A program made the position numbers and the translations under genes. The notes under the pieces are model-generated. The model ran no database searches, had not been told where the DNA came from, and was given only the letters and a program-made list of their open reading frames with translations. A DNA stretch of 64,000 bases from Lophius americanus (Eukaryota; Chordata; Actinopteri; Lophiiformes; Lophiidae): NCBI GenBank assembly GCA_037951165.1, contig JBBDHG010000134.1:177501-241500 (forward strand), in the 5' to 3' direction. Below are positions 25,117 to 37,600 of this stretch, piece after piece. Each line of letters opens with the position of its first letter. Position 1 is the first letter of the stretch.

Positions 25117-28100
25117 TCTTTTAATTGAAGGCTAAATACCTTTCCGTTTTATACTAATGTTCTGATAAACTCACTTTGAGCCACTCTTTTTGAGTTTGAG
25201 TCCCTGACTGGAGTTGGAGTGGTCTAAAGGCGAGAGGGAGCGGGCCGGTGCCGGGTGAGGTTCACTGCTGTAAGGGGGCAGTGCACCAGCCACTTGGCTC
25301 GGACCAGAGTGGAGAGGAGGCGGAGCAGTGGTGGAGGTGTTGAGGGGGCCATTCAAGGCCTCCAGCAGAGACACTGCCTCATACCCTGGAGGGATGTGCT
25401 CCGACGCCTGCAGACGAGAGCAGGACACTGGTGAGTTAACAATAAGTGGGAATTATCACGATTTTTAAATATATTCAATTTGGTTTTTAGGATCTCCATC
25501 TCACCGAGTGTTCCTCTGAGTCAGACGTCTGTGAAGTTATGACAGGATTAAAGCTTGAAGGTGAAAGGGGGCTGAGTTTCTTCCTCATGGCTCGGATCTG
25601 AAGCAGAGCTCTGAATGCTACACAAAAACAAAAAACAAAAAATACAACCGTTTAAATATTCCATTTGACAAAAATCCCAAAGACAAAGACTTTTAGACAT
25701 TAGGACATGATCAGATCCCACATAAAATTGAAAAAAAAAAAGCAATATGTGAAAATTGCAGGTGGTTTATTTTAGACAAAAACAAAGAGTAGCCTGACGT
25801 GCAGGAAATACTGTGTGTTTTGTTCTACAGATCTTAAAATAAATCGGGAAAGGAAGAGTTCCCCCGTTGATGAACATATGCTGAAACCAAATGTCACAAA
25901 ATAATTGAATTTTTTGAGCTTTATATTTTTTTTAAAAGATGGGGAATCTCAATTGATAAAAGCATGTATATCCTTTATTTAGTCACTTTAATCAATCTCT
26001 TTATAGCAGAATCAAATTTTTCCAACAATCCTTCTGGAACAGAAATTCTTAATGACTGAACTCACGCAGTCTGCAGATGGGGCAGCAGTTGGCCTGGTAG
26101 CGCAGAGTGTCTGCGCAGGCATTGCAGAGACACAGGTGTCTGCACGGTAGAATGAGTGTATCCCGCACATCTGACAAACACACCACACACTCAGCACTGT
26201 TGTCACTGATCTCATCGTCAGCAACCTGGAGAAGAATGAAGCACTTGAGTGTCAGTAGATGTCGAGTCATGAGTGATGCGCAAAGAGAAAAAGCCTGATA
26301 ATCACCTTTGATTCTTGGCTGTTGTATTTGTTTTCTATCCCGTAGATCTCCTGCAGTAGATAACTGACCCCATCCACCTGAGGTAAAAGAAGAGATTGAA
26401 GAACAAAGGCAACGGGTCTCATGGGTCACGCGTTACATCTGCAGTGCTTTTCATAGGCATAAAAAGTTGTTGAACAAAGGCAGGGAGGAAAACAAAGAAG
26501 AAAAGCAAAGATATTCACCACTTGTTTCTGCTTCAGAGGCTTCACACAGTAGCTTCCATCCATGTGCTGACAAAGAGAGCAACACTTGTGAATTAATTTG
26601 CCTTACATGAGCAGCACTTTGTTTGTGTAGAAAAATTCCTCCACACAAATATATTTACTTTTGCATACATTAACCTTTTGTTGTACAGGAAGCAAACATT
26701 TTGCTGTTTTGCTTTTTTTAATTTTTTTTATTAAGAGCCAAAATGATTTGTACCTGATGTCATTTGTGAATAAATATCAACAAATCAACTAAAATACATA
26801 ACTTTTAGGGCTTGGTAGGAAGATTCTATGCAATATCACATTTCTTTCAAACTCAAACACGATTAATGAAAGATCTTTTATTTTATTTGCTTTTTATGAA
26901 TCAAATTTCCGGAGTTCTCTGACCAGGTCTGCACTATTAGTATGCTGAAATATTACAACTGGTATTGAACCCAAATGACAGACATGGGTAGAGGCTCTTC
27001 TGGATTAAAATCAAATCAAATCAACTTTATTTATATACTGCCTATTCACAACAAATGTTATCTGAACCCATGAACCCATGGCAACATTATGTTTTCTGTT
27101 TATAGTGATATAGTGCTTCTGTTACAATCACAGTTATTCACCTTTTGGTGTCTTTCAAAAATTCAACAGGCTTCATGGGGAAGGTGACACTTCATGCAGC
27201 ATTTCTAGACAAGCACATTTCATTCATATAAGATTAAGGTGGCCTGTATTTCCAGAATAACGACATAGCAGTCGTTAATTCAGATAGAGAGGGAGCTACG
27301 TGGAATATGATTCCACACATTCCAGATGATAACACTATTAAAACCCATTTGCAGGAACCAGTTAAGGACTCTACACAGTTAGCTGTTTGTATTTTTATTC
27401 TACAATATATCTCATCTGAAAATGTTGCATCTTTTTTCTGACGATTTCAAACATACAAAATGAAATATTTTGCACAGTATTGCAGGTTTGTAAACTGTTG
27501 TCCAAAACACTTAAGATTTTAAAGTTACAGTGATAATACTAAAAGAAAATACACCCATTTTGGACAGTTGTAACTATTAAATGTTTCGTCAGAAAGAGTT
27601 TCTCAAACAGCTAATCAATCATCAAAATAGTCATTATATGGTTGATAATAAGGATTTTATGTTAATTCATTCAGTCTATAAACTGATTCTGCTCTAAGAG
27701 CCCTGCTGATGACTGCTACTAACAGAAAAAATAATAAAAAATAGGACGGCTGCCACAATTTTTCACTGACTCTAATAAAACGTTATAATTACCTTTTCAA
27801 ACGTAGCCAGCAGAATGTGAGAGTGGCCCAAATGTTCTGTAAAGATATAGCACAGTAGACAATCTTTGCTTAAAATACTGCAGCTCTATTTTCACTTCAG
27901 GCCATCAGTGGAATAAATGCACAGCGACCCACCTTCCCCCTCGTCTACCACAGCCTTCACTACCATGGGGAAAACCTCCTTGTCCATATCGAATAGCAGC
28001 TGAGGAAATAAATGTGAGGTCAAAGAAAGAAAAACGTTATCTGCAATGTGTGGAAATTGATTTCGGTGAATGACCTCATGCAGGCATGTTATCTTTACCT

Positions 28101-31100
28101 CCTCGTCAGCCCACTCGCTGAGGTTGACTGTGTGTGAGGGCAGACAGAACTGCTGGCACACGCCTCTTTTGAAGTGCACTGTCTCAGACTGCAGCGAGCT
28201 GTCCTGCGGCAGGTACCTGCAGGAAACATGTGCACACAGTCAATGCACAGAAAAACACGGACTTTGACCAAAATTAATGAATGAATGGTTATTGGAAGGG
28301 GCTGAAGTGGGATTAAGAAGGTGGAGTAATCCTTCATTCTAATTAAATTAATAATTTCATTTCCAGTAGTATGACATTATAATGAGAGACTGTTACCAGA
28401 ACTGATTAATTCACTGACATCACCACTGACAGTTAGAACATGTGACTATAATGTGGATGAGACAATGTTGAGTATTTGTCCTCAACAGGTCAAACACACT
28501 TTGAGAAATTTTGAGACTTTCAAAAATGTAAGAATACATTTGATAGCAAGTTTTGATCCATTATCCTCATATGCAAAAGTATCATGCAGCGTTCTACAAA
28601 GACCTGAAGGCAACCTTTTAAAGAGTAGCACGGCATCGCATGAGTGACCACTTGATGGTGAGACTGCAGCAACTTGTTAGGACAAATGTGTTTTTAAATA
28701 ATTTGAACACTAGAGGTAATGATAAAGCCACTTAATTTGGTGACTATACAATAAGAGGGAAATCATAGCATTTTTTTTCTTTACAAAAATAATTCCCCTT
28801 AAATTGTACAAAAGCCTTTTATTAATGGATAGATGGATGGATGGATGGATGGATGGATGGATGGATGGATGGATGGGTGGATGGATGGATGGATGGATGG
28901 ATGGATACTGTAATCTGATTATGAACAGATTATGCAACCTTATGCACCACTGATGTATGGAGTCAATGTAGTGCTACTTCATGGCATTAAATATTCCTCC
29001 CAATAAAAAAACACAGTTCCTCCTAATAAAAATTCCTCATAAAGCAAACAAAAGCTTTTTTTCCCTAAAAAAAAGGGACATCACTCCAACTCTACCCTAC
29101 CGACGTGAATTAAATGAAGCTGAGAGAGTTAAACACACTTCTTTGGAATAAGAAAGACAGAAAAGACTGATTAAATTGAGGGGGAAACTAAAAGCGTTAA
29201 GATGGAATCAAAGACAAACACATCCATGACGAGAAAAAATGCAGTATGGCTGCCTGTTTCTACCAAAAACCATCTGATTCCTCAAGGATTTCTCCTTGGA
29301 GGGACACCAAGAGCACCAGGGGTGAATCAGAATTAGTTTATCTCTTAATTTAACGATGGTGACGGAAAGCCATTCCACTTGGTTCTGGCCTAATTTAACC
29401 TCTGGTTATTGGAGTGGAGCAAATGTTTGAACACCATTCAGTCATTTGCCCGTCACAAAGCATGCTCCCACTTACACAGGCACTCCATTGTGAAACTCTT
29501 CCATGGCCTGGTAGTAGATGGTTATGGCCACCTGTGTGTCGGCATCAAACGTGAACTCTATGTTGTAGCAGGCCCTGTTCTTCCCTGCAGTCTCGTCGCC
29601 CGGAAGCTTCAGGTCCTCGCTGCACCTACGAGTAGAAGAGGCAGGTTGTGGCAGAAGACGAGGTGTTTTTCAAGTGGAAGGAAGAAATTTGAGCATGACC
29701 CAAACAATATTAGCATTTGAGTCTTGTAGAGGGTCTGCATATACAAGAGATGTAAAAGCAGATCATAAAATGCATTAACCTCTAGTACATTTACATAAGC
29801 GACCTTCAATAGATGCAGAAGACATGTAATGAAGGTATGCCAGGTTGTTAATTAAGTAAAGATTTCCTTAGGGTCTCACTTTCTATTTTTGTCAAAGCTG
29901 ACAAGTTTGACATTTTGTGCTTTTACCTTTGCCTGAAATCTTGAAAGTAATTGTTATATTTTTGAACGTAGCGTTGTTTTTTTCATGTGTGAGGATGAAG
30001 AAAAACAAGCACATATGAAAACATAACTTAAATTAGATGTTGTGGCCCGTTTGCTAAAAATAGCTCATGGGACATGCAATTACACAGCAGTGATGTAATG
30101 AGGGGCTACATGTTTGTTTAGGGGGATGGAGGTGCGTACCGTACGAGCCGCAGCGTGTCCTTACGGATGTTTATAAGGCTTCGTAAAGTCTTTACTGGTT
30201 CCTGAGGTGGAGGGGCTGCGTACGGGAACTGAAAACACACACAAAGAAAAGAAATTATAGATTGAAAATATTGATTATGAGACTAAGAGTACTGGCATTC
30301 ATACTCCCACTCAACCGCTCCAACATTCCTGCATTCACCGCAGAGAGAGAGAGAGAGGGAGAGAGAGCGAGAGCGAGAGAGAGAGAAAGAGAGAGAGAGA
30401 ACTCGGGGTTACACAAGGTTTAACCTTAATAAGGAAGTGTTTTGGTTGTTTAGCACCATGATATCTGTGCTGACAAGTGCTGAGTCAAAGCAGAGAATCT
30501 GCTCAGACTGCGTCTTTCCAGGGACAAGGCCGACACTTCAGACGTCTTTGAACCATTGCTGCACAGACAGTGATGACGGCAGTGTAAAAAAGTCCAATGT
30601 CAAGTTGGATCAAAAAGGAGAAGTTTCCCTGGATCAGGAGAATATTCTTAGCATCAGATAAGGATGTGACCTTCTGTGAATTGGCTCTTAAACAATTTCC
30701 TTTTGTGATCAACTTCCTCTTTTGCAATAAAAAAAATAACATTAAAAAGCCTGCTGCAAAACTTGACACCTCTAAACGTGTCAAACTGCTGATTGAGCAT
30801 AGAGGGAGAGGCGGTTTGAGGATCACTGGAGGAGAAACATGCAGGATGTGGTCAGATACCTCCACACGACAACCCCTCATCTGTCTGGGTGTATACGTGT
30901 GAGGGGGGCTGTGAATAGCCCCATATTCAGAGCTTTTACACATCTTGGCTCAGCAGGAGTCCCACCCGTAAACTACACAAACAAGAACACACGGCGGGCA
31001 TAGATGCTGAAAAGAAGCATTCATTAGGAAACTCAGGCAACACTGTAAGTCCTGTGACATATCAGAGCAACAGTCTGTACTTCTTCAGACGCCCTCAAGC

Positions 31101-31416
31101 TAAAACTAAAAAAGATTTTTCACTTTTCAAATACAGGCGGGTGGGCATGTCAAAACTGTTACATAGTCGCCTGATGGCAATTATTTGAGTTTTACGCAAT
31201 TATTTTTGCAAAATGGTTCGAATGCCTTTATACCTGACCATAAAATAAGACGGATGAAACAGAAATAGAATATTTAATCGGTATTTCTATGTTGTTTTCC
31301 ATCGTTTGATTTCATCTTGTTGCTCTTATTTTGCTAGAGGTGGAGAATTCAATCATCCTTTAACCGTTAATCCAGGGTACTGAAGCTTTTATGATTAGAG
31401 TAAATGAGAGATTAAA

Positions 31417-31486
<70 letters not shown>

Positions 31487-31634
31487 ACATTTAATTTATA
31501 ATGCACTTTACATTTGGATCAAATCTCAAAGTGCTACAAGGCAAAAGCAGATAAAAGCATCAACAAAAAATAAATAAATAAATAATAATAATAACTATAC
31601 AAAAAACGTGACCAAAAATATATATATATATATC

Positions 31635-31668
<34 letters not shown>

Positions 31669-34600
31669 GAGGTGTGTCTGGTGTTAAGAGTTATACTATC
31701 ATGAATGATGTGATAAAATAGTCAGAAGAAGACAATTAAATCCTTAATCGCCCTTATTGCCATTTAGAAGATAATTTCAAGTTATATTAATCTGTACACC
31801 TTTAACTTTTTTAACAGTTGGTTTCGGTTTTAAAATCAGTAACAGCAAATGTGTTTGCATTGAAATAAAAGGGAGTTGACTTAATCTTAAACATTGGTAT
31901 GTCTACCTTTTTGGCAGAAAATATTTAATAATAATAATAAACCCTTTATTTGTCACATACAGCCATTACAACATAGTGAAATTCTTTCTCTGCATTTGAC
32001 CCATCCCTGAGGGAGCAGCGGGCGGCCCCCTAGAAGCGCCTGGGGAGCTAGGGCCTCAAGGTCCTGCTCAGAGACCCCATGACATGTAGACCCCAGTGGG
32101 ACTCGAACCGGCCACCTTCCGATCTTCCGAGGGAGCAGATGACCAAGGTTCCCTAGAAGTGAGAAAACTCTGGACCAATTTTGGTAATAATTCATCAAAT
32201 GGGGACCCTTGAGTGCATGCAGAAATATTCATGCTTCTCCTTCCAAACTATACTCTGTAAACTGTTTTTGAGTATCGTGTAAAGTGCTATGTAAGTATAA
32301 TGTATTATTATCATTAATATAAAGTGCATCGCATAGATGTTTTGGTGGTAAAAGGGGATCTACACAATTACAAAGCAGGTGGTTTTAATGTTCTGGCTGA
32401 TCGGTATATTTCAATCTATATCAAAGTGGTGGCGTGACTTGCATCAGCATTAGCGTGACTAAAAGCTCCATTTCTTTTAATAAACTTGTGCTTCACGCTT
32501 GAATTTCTGGAAACCCCTAAATATAGCCTCACCCATTATCATATTTGTAGAGCGGGGGAAGGCAAGCGAGAACACGACTCAGGCTGGTTTTATGATTCGC
32601 AGCACAATCTGCTTAGAAACCACCAAACATTATATAATGCTGCTGGAGCTTCAGTCACACATACACGGAAAAAAAATCTCACCAGCTGAACTATGTGCCA
32701 ACGGCAGGATTATAAACACCCACATAATCGGGAGAAAAACTGCACTCCTAATTTTAGCCCCAGTCTAGACAGAAACAGCAGTTTGACCGAGATTAACACA
32801 CGGAGGAATGGAGACCCTCGCAGCTTCACTTTGTCAAATACTTTATCTCCCTTCAAGTTTTCAGCCTGTGTTATCTCTTTTTTCTCTGGACTTGAGCCTT
32901 TTTTGATCAGCAGTTCTTATTAGTTTGACCTTCAGGCTCACGATTAGGTTAAACTACCCCTCTGGTGGAAAGGACGCTTATCAGCCTCTCTGTTTGTGAA
33001 GTATGCAGACTGTCATTCTGGCAGGATGAGACGTGGAAATAATTCAAATCAGTCATAGTCTGAAAGCCAGATTATTGCCACTGCAGGAGTCAAGCTGCTG
33101 AAATGTATCTGATCCACTTTAACAATGAAGATACAGACACAGCTGTCATGCGTAAATGGTCAATCATTTATATGACTGATACGCAAAGTTATCAGAGGCA
33201 ACCTTCAAGCAAAAAATGTTTTCTTATGGTTTGCTTTTCTGATATATGTTGGCTTTGGATGCTTGATAGAGAGAAAAAACTCAGAATTTGGAATTTTTCA
33301 ATATATTCTGGCATTTTGAGGGACAATTAATTAAAAACATCATGAATATTCAACAAGGTACTCTTCAATGCAAAAACAGCCACATTAGAAAGAAGTCAAA
33401 TATTTCTAATTGTAATCAAATCATCTTATTGAGATAAGAATCTCCCAAAGGGGTAATCCAATTTTACTTGGCTGGAATTAAAAGCTGTAAATAGCCTTAA
33501 AACTACACAGAAATGCCAAAAATAAATAAAGTTGGGATTATTACAAGCAATGAAAACCAGTCATTGAATATACATTAACTTAAAATTAGCTTTTTAGACT
33601 CTGTGAGCTGAATGTTAGAATGTAATAATAATAATAATAATACATTTAATTTATAATGCACTGTACATTGATCAGAGGGTCGCTTAGTAGTGGTTAAATT
33701 TAGCTCAGCAAGAAAAATTTCAAATAGGGATTTGTTTTCTGATACAAAACTAATTTTAAAAAGTTGATTTCTCTTCCTCGAATCCTGCTATTTATCCTGC
33801 TATTTATCCTGCTAATTATGCTATTATACTTTCTTGAAATTCCTTCATTGCTGTGTTTATTTTTCATTTTTTTAATATAAATATATTCTTATGACCGTCA
33901 CACAATTCTGTTTTAAATTTGTTACTGAAAGTTAAATCTCGACCTTTCAATCTCAACGTTTTGTGAGTATGAATGAAAAGAAAAGAAAATTCAATCATTT
34001 CTTGACAACATACATTCAAACCAAATGTATGTGCTAAATGTACAGAAGGCGCAAAATAACTGGCACATAAATTCCAAACCGACTGTTCTCATAAATGTCA
34101 CATGGTCACAAATCAGTTATATTTCTTATTTGGGACCTCATATGAGAGGGATTCAAATCCATTTTGCAAGGATCTGATTTTTGTATTCATGCATCACTGA
34201 GAAAAATCATATTTGTGCGCCATCAAGGCAAAAAAAATAAAATCAGAGTGTCTTCAGCCTGTTGATGTAAACAAAACCTTAATGTAGCTGTTAGTGTGTG
34301 AGAATACCCACCGCCACAGGTCTCGTTCCCAGGAAGTTAAGGTCTGTGTTTTCCCCAAACAGGTAACCTTCAGGATGGGTGGAGTCAAACTTCTCTCCCC
34401 CCATGATGAAATGGCTGGCAAAGTAACTACCTGCACACAGAAAAAATCATTCTAAAATCATCCATCACTCATAATAAGTAAGATTACAAAAACTGTGCAT
34501 GGTGAGCAGGTCTAATTTGTTCCTTAGGAGTCACCACTGCAGGGGCTAATCTGCAACGCTGAACTGGCATTGTGGCAGAGGCTTTTTTGTGCAGGAGACC

Positions 34601-37600
34601 CTTCCCAATACAACCATAGCCATTTAACTGGGGTTGGACTCAGTAAAAGGAGTGCACCGGTCTTTGCACCTCCAGCAGGACCAGCTACTCAAAAACCCTG
34701 AGCCATAGAGCCTCAAGTCTAATTTATGAATCATCAAATCCTATTGATATCATGTTTTAGGAGAAATACAGTGTTTTCACAATTTAAAACTTAATATTTT
34801 GTGCATTTGCAAGAAGTAGAAAAAACAGTATGTTTTCATTAGATTTCAAAGACGTTTTCAATAAATTAAATCCAGTATAGTATATAGAACAGGAATGACA
34901 TAATCAAAACAAGTGATTCTAGTAAATATTCAAGTAATCTGATTATTTCTAATAACTCAAAACACCTAAAACTGCCTTAGTCTCCATTTTATTTTAGCTA
35001 TCTGAAAAGTGAAGCAAAAAAAAAAAAAATCACTCTTCAGTCAGGCTTAATTTTGCGGGAAAGGCATATAATTGAAAAGTAGTTTTTTTTATATAAGTAA
35101 GTCTCAAATGGACTTCTTAGCTGGAACCTTATCCGGAGATAACATCCAGTCACAACAGTCAAACTAGAATGGCACTACTAAGAGATCATTCTCTCCACTG
35201 AAGTTATTTTAATTCAGTCAACCTTGATCCAAAAGCAAACGAACAACCCCTCCCTGACCATCTGAGGGCTCCACAGACGACTGACACATTTAAAAAAGGA
35301 CTTAAAACTTTCCTTTTTAGCAGAACCTATAACTGTAATTAACATTAATGCTTTTGGTCACGTTTTTGTATAGTTATTATTATTATTTATTTTTTATTGA
35401 TGCTTTTATCTGCTTTTGCCTTGTAGCACTTTGAGATTTGATCCAAATGTAAAGTGCATTATAAATTAAATGTATTATTATTATTATTATTATTATTATT
35501 TAAAGGGCAGCCCGCCCACTAATGGAACCTGTTTATTGCCTTTCAAAAGCGAGGTTATGTATTTGTCTGCATCCGTCTGTCGTGAAACTTGTACTTTTGA
35601 GCATATGACAAGGAGGAACCCAAGACAGAACCCAGATTCAGGAGCAGAATAAGGAATTTTGTTTGACTTCAATTAAGACTGCAGAAATAGGGGGTTTCCA
35701 CCATATATGTCCATTACGGCTCTGATGTCTCTCTGACATGTGACCATGATGCTTTAGATGTCTGATGGTAATGGGAAACTTATCTGCCAAGGTGTTGGTT
35801 TGCTCTATTGAGTTCCTTAGTATGTCTGATTTGTCTAATGTAGACCCCTGCCCCATTCTCTGAGAAACTATGTAAAAGGCTGAAAATTCCAATGGGAAAG
35901 AAATATGCGCCTAAATTTTATGGAGTATTTTCTGGCAGGTAAACCAGACTCACAAAAAAATATATGGAAATCTATTTACCAGGGGTGATGAGTATTGGTG
36001 AAGGCAAATATTTGAAGTGAAACACTAAAAACCAATAATTGATTAGCTAACACTGACTGAAGGTGGATTGTTATTGGTCTGCAGCTTGTCCACCAGTTTA
36101 CCAGGACGTTGGATCAATAATAAGAACACTAAATAGACTTTCTGCCTTTAAATTACAGGGTGAGCTAATATCATAATGAGGGTTTGGAGTCTTTAAACAC
36201 GTGTTTGACAGACCGGTCATTTATGAGCAGGTCTTCTCCTCTCCGGCGCTTATGAATGCTGGAGAGGAACCGGGCTTGGAATACTCCGACATTAAAGCCA
36301 TTCACACTGCAGAAAAAAATCCCATTACAAAGCAAACCATGAGCTAAAAAAAAAGCCCAGATGACGCCTCTCACTCTCTCTCATCATCACCATATTATTA
36401 TTTACAGCAGGTGGGAGAGGGGAGGTGGGCCGTTCCTTTGACACCAGATCCCAGAAACAGGAACTGGGGCTGACAGATCGGTTCCACTTCCACCATCAAC
36501 AACTATTTAGGCTGTAACCCCGATAGTTAGATAATAAATTCATACTGCCTGTAACTCATTGCTAAAGGCAGCCATATTTTGGGAGATAACATTTATAGAA
36601 ATCAAAGATATTACTATGATTTTGTGGTTATGATAAGACTGCTTGTAAAAAGCAATGACATTGTGTCTTTACACATTTAGAGAAATATTGGATATGGCCA
36701 AACGCTAAACATGGAGCCGCGATCACATAATGTCAAAAAGAGGAACAATAACCAGAGGGATTCCAAACCCTACAGGTCAACTTGAGGTCTAAAAACGTAT
36801 GTGGTGTTCTTTATCATCATCCACACTCAGTATTCTTTTTAAGGACTCTGTACCATTGCGGGTCTCAAGCAATTACAAGATAGTTGCTCCTAATTTCATG
36901 AATTATGCCTACAATGCTTGGAAAAAGGTCGCACAATGACGTCCCCATAAAATCTAGCACACATCAGAGTCTGTTCAGGATCAAGTAATATTCCAGATCT
37001 GACTTTAAAATCATAGTCCTCGTGGAAAAATCCCCACTTTGAGATATAATAATAGAGCTTCGCAAAATCAATTGTATTGATTCAGTTAGGTGTCAGATTT
37101 ACACATCTTCAGAAGTTAAGTCAGAGTCAGATCTAGAAGAAAACCTCATCAGTGATAACAACTACTATCAAAATAACAACAATAAGAGTGTGACTCTGAT
37201 CTCTCAAGGTAGGTTTTCATGGTCACCGAGTAATGTTATGTGTGTCACACTATCATGGGACTATTACTCTTAGGTGCAATGACAATATGAGGAACAGAGC
37301 TGCCGTGGTGAAAGTTTTCACTCTGATTGTTTTCTAGTTTGACGTGTTTGGTGCCAATACAATGACTGAACCATTAAGGTATTTATAAACTTTAAAAAAC
37401 TACTTAAATGCGTGTTGTCTTCAAGCAAATAGTCTAACATAAACTGACTTTAGCTAAATACAATAAAAAAAAACACCATAGAAATTATGACCGTGGTTCA
37501 AAAGTCACTCATCCAAAGAGTAAGCAGGAATAGAAATCTGACAAAGACTGGTTATGATTAGAGTAGAAAAACTCACTAAATCAACGGTAAATTTTGAAAA

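Larger units (their letters stand above)
30229..34311 (-). other. rnf157 intron 2
   Basis: About 4.1 kb of repeats: a GA tract near 30342-30401, TA runs near 31.42-31.47 and 31.62-31.67 kb, a LINE-like tail in inverted orientation (31473-31562), a minus-strand SINE (31926-32130) and a short tail copy near 33624-33672. No coding exon was found. Confidence 0.7.

Noticed and set aside
28710..28937. Open frame with Pro-Ser-Ile-His repeats
   Set aside because: Translation of the GGAT microsatellite.
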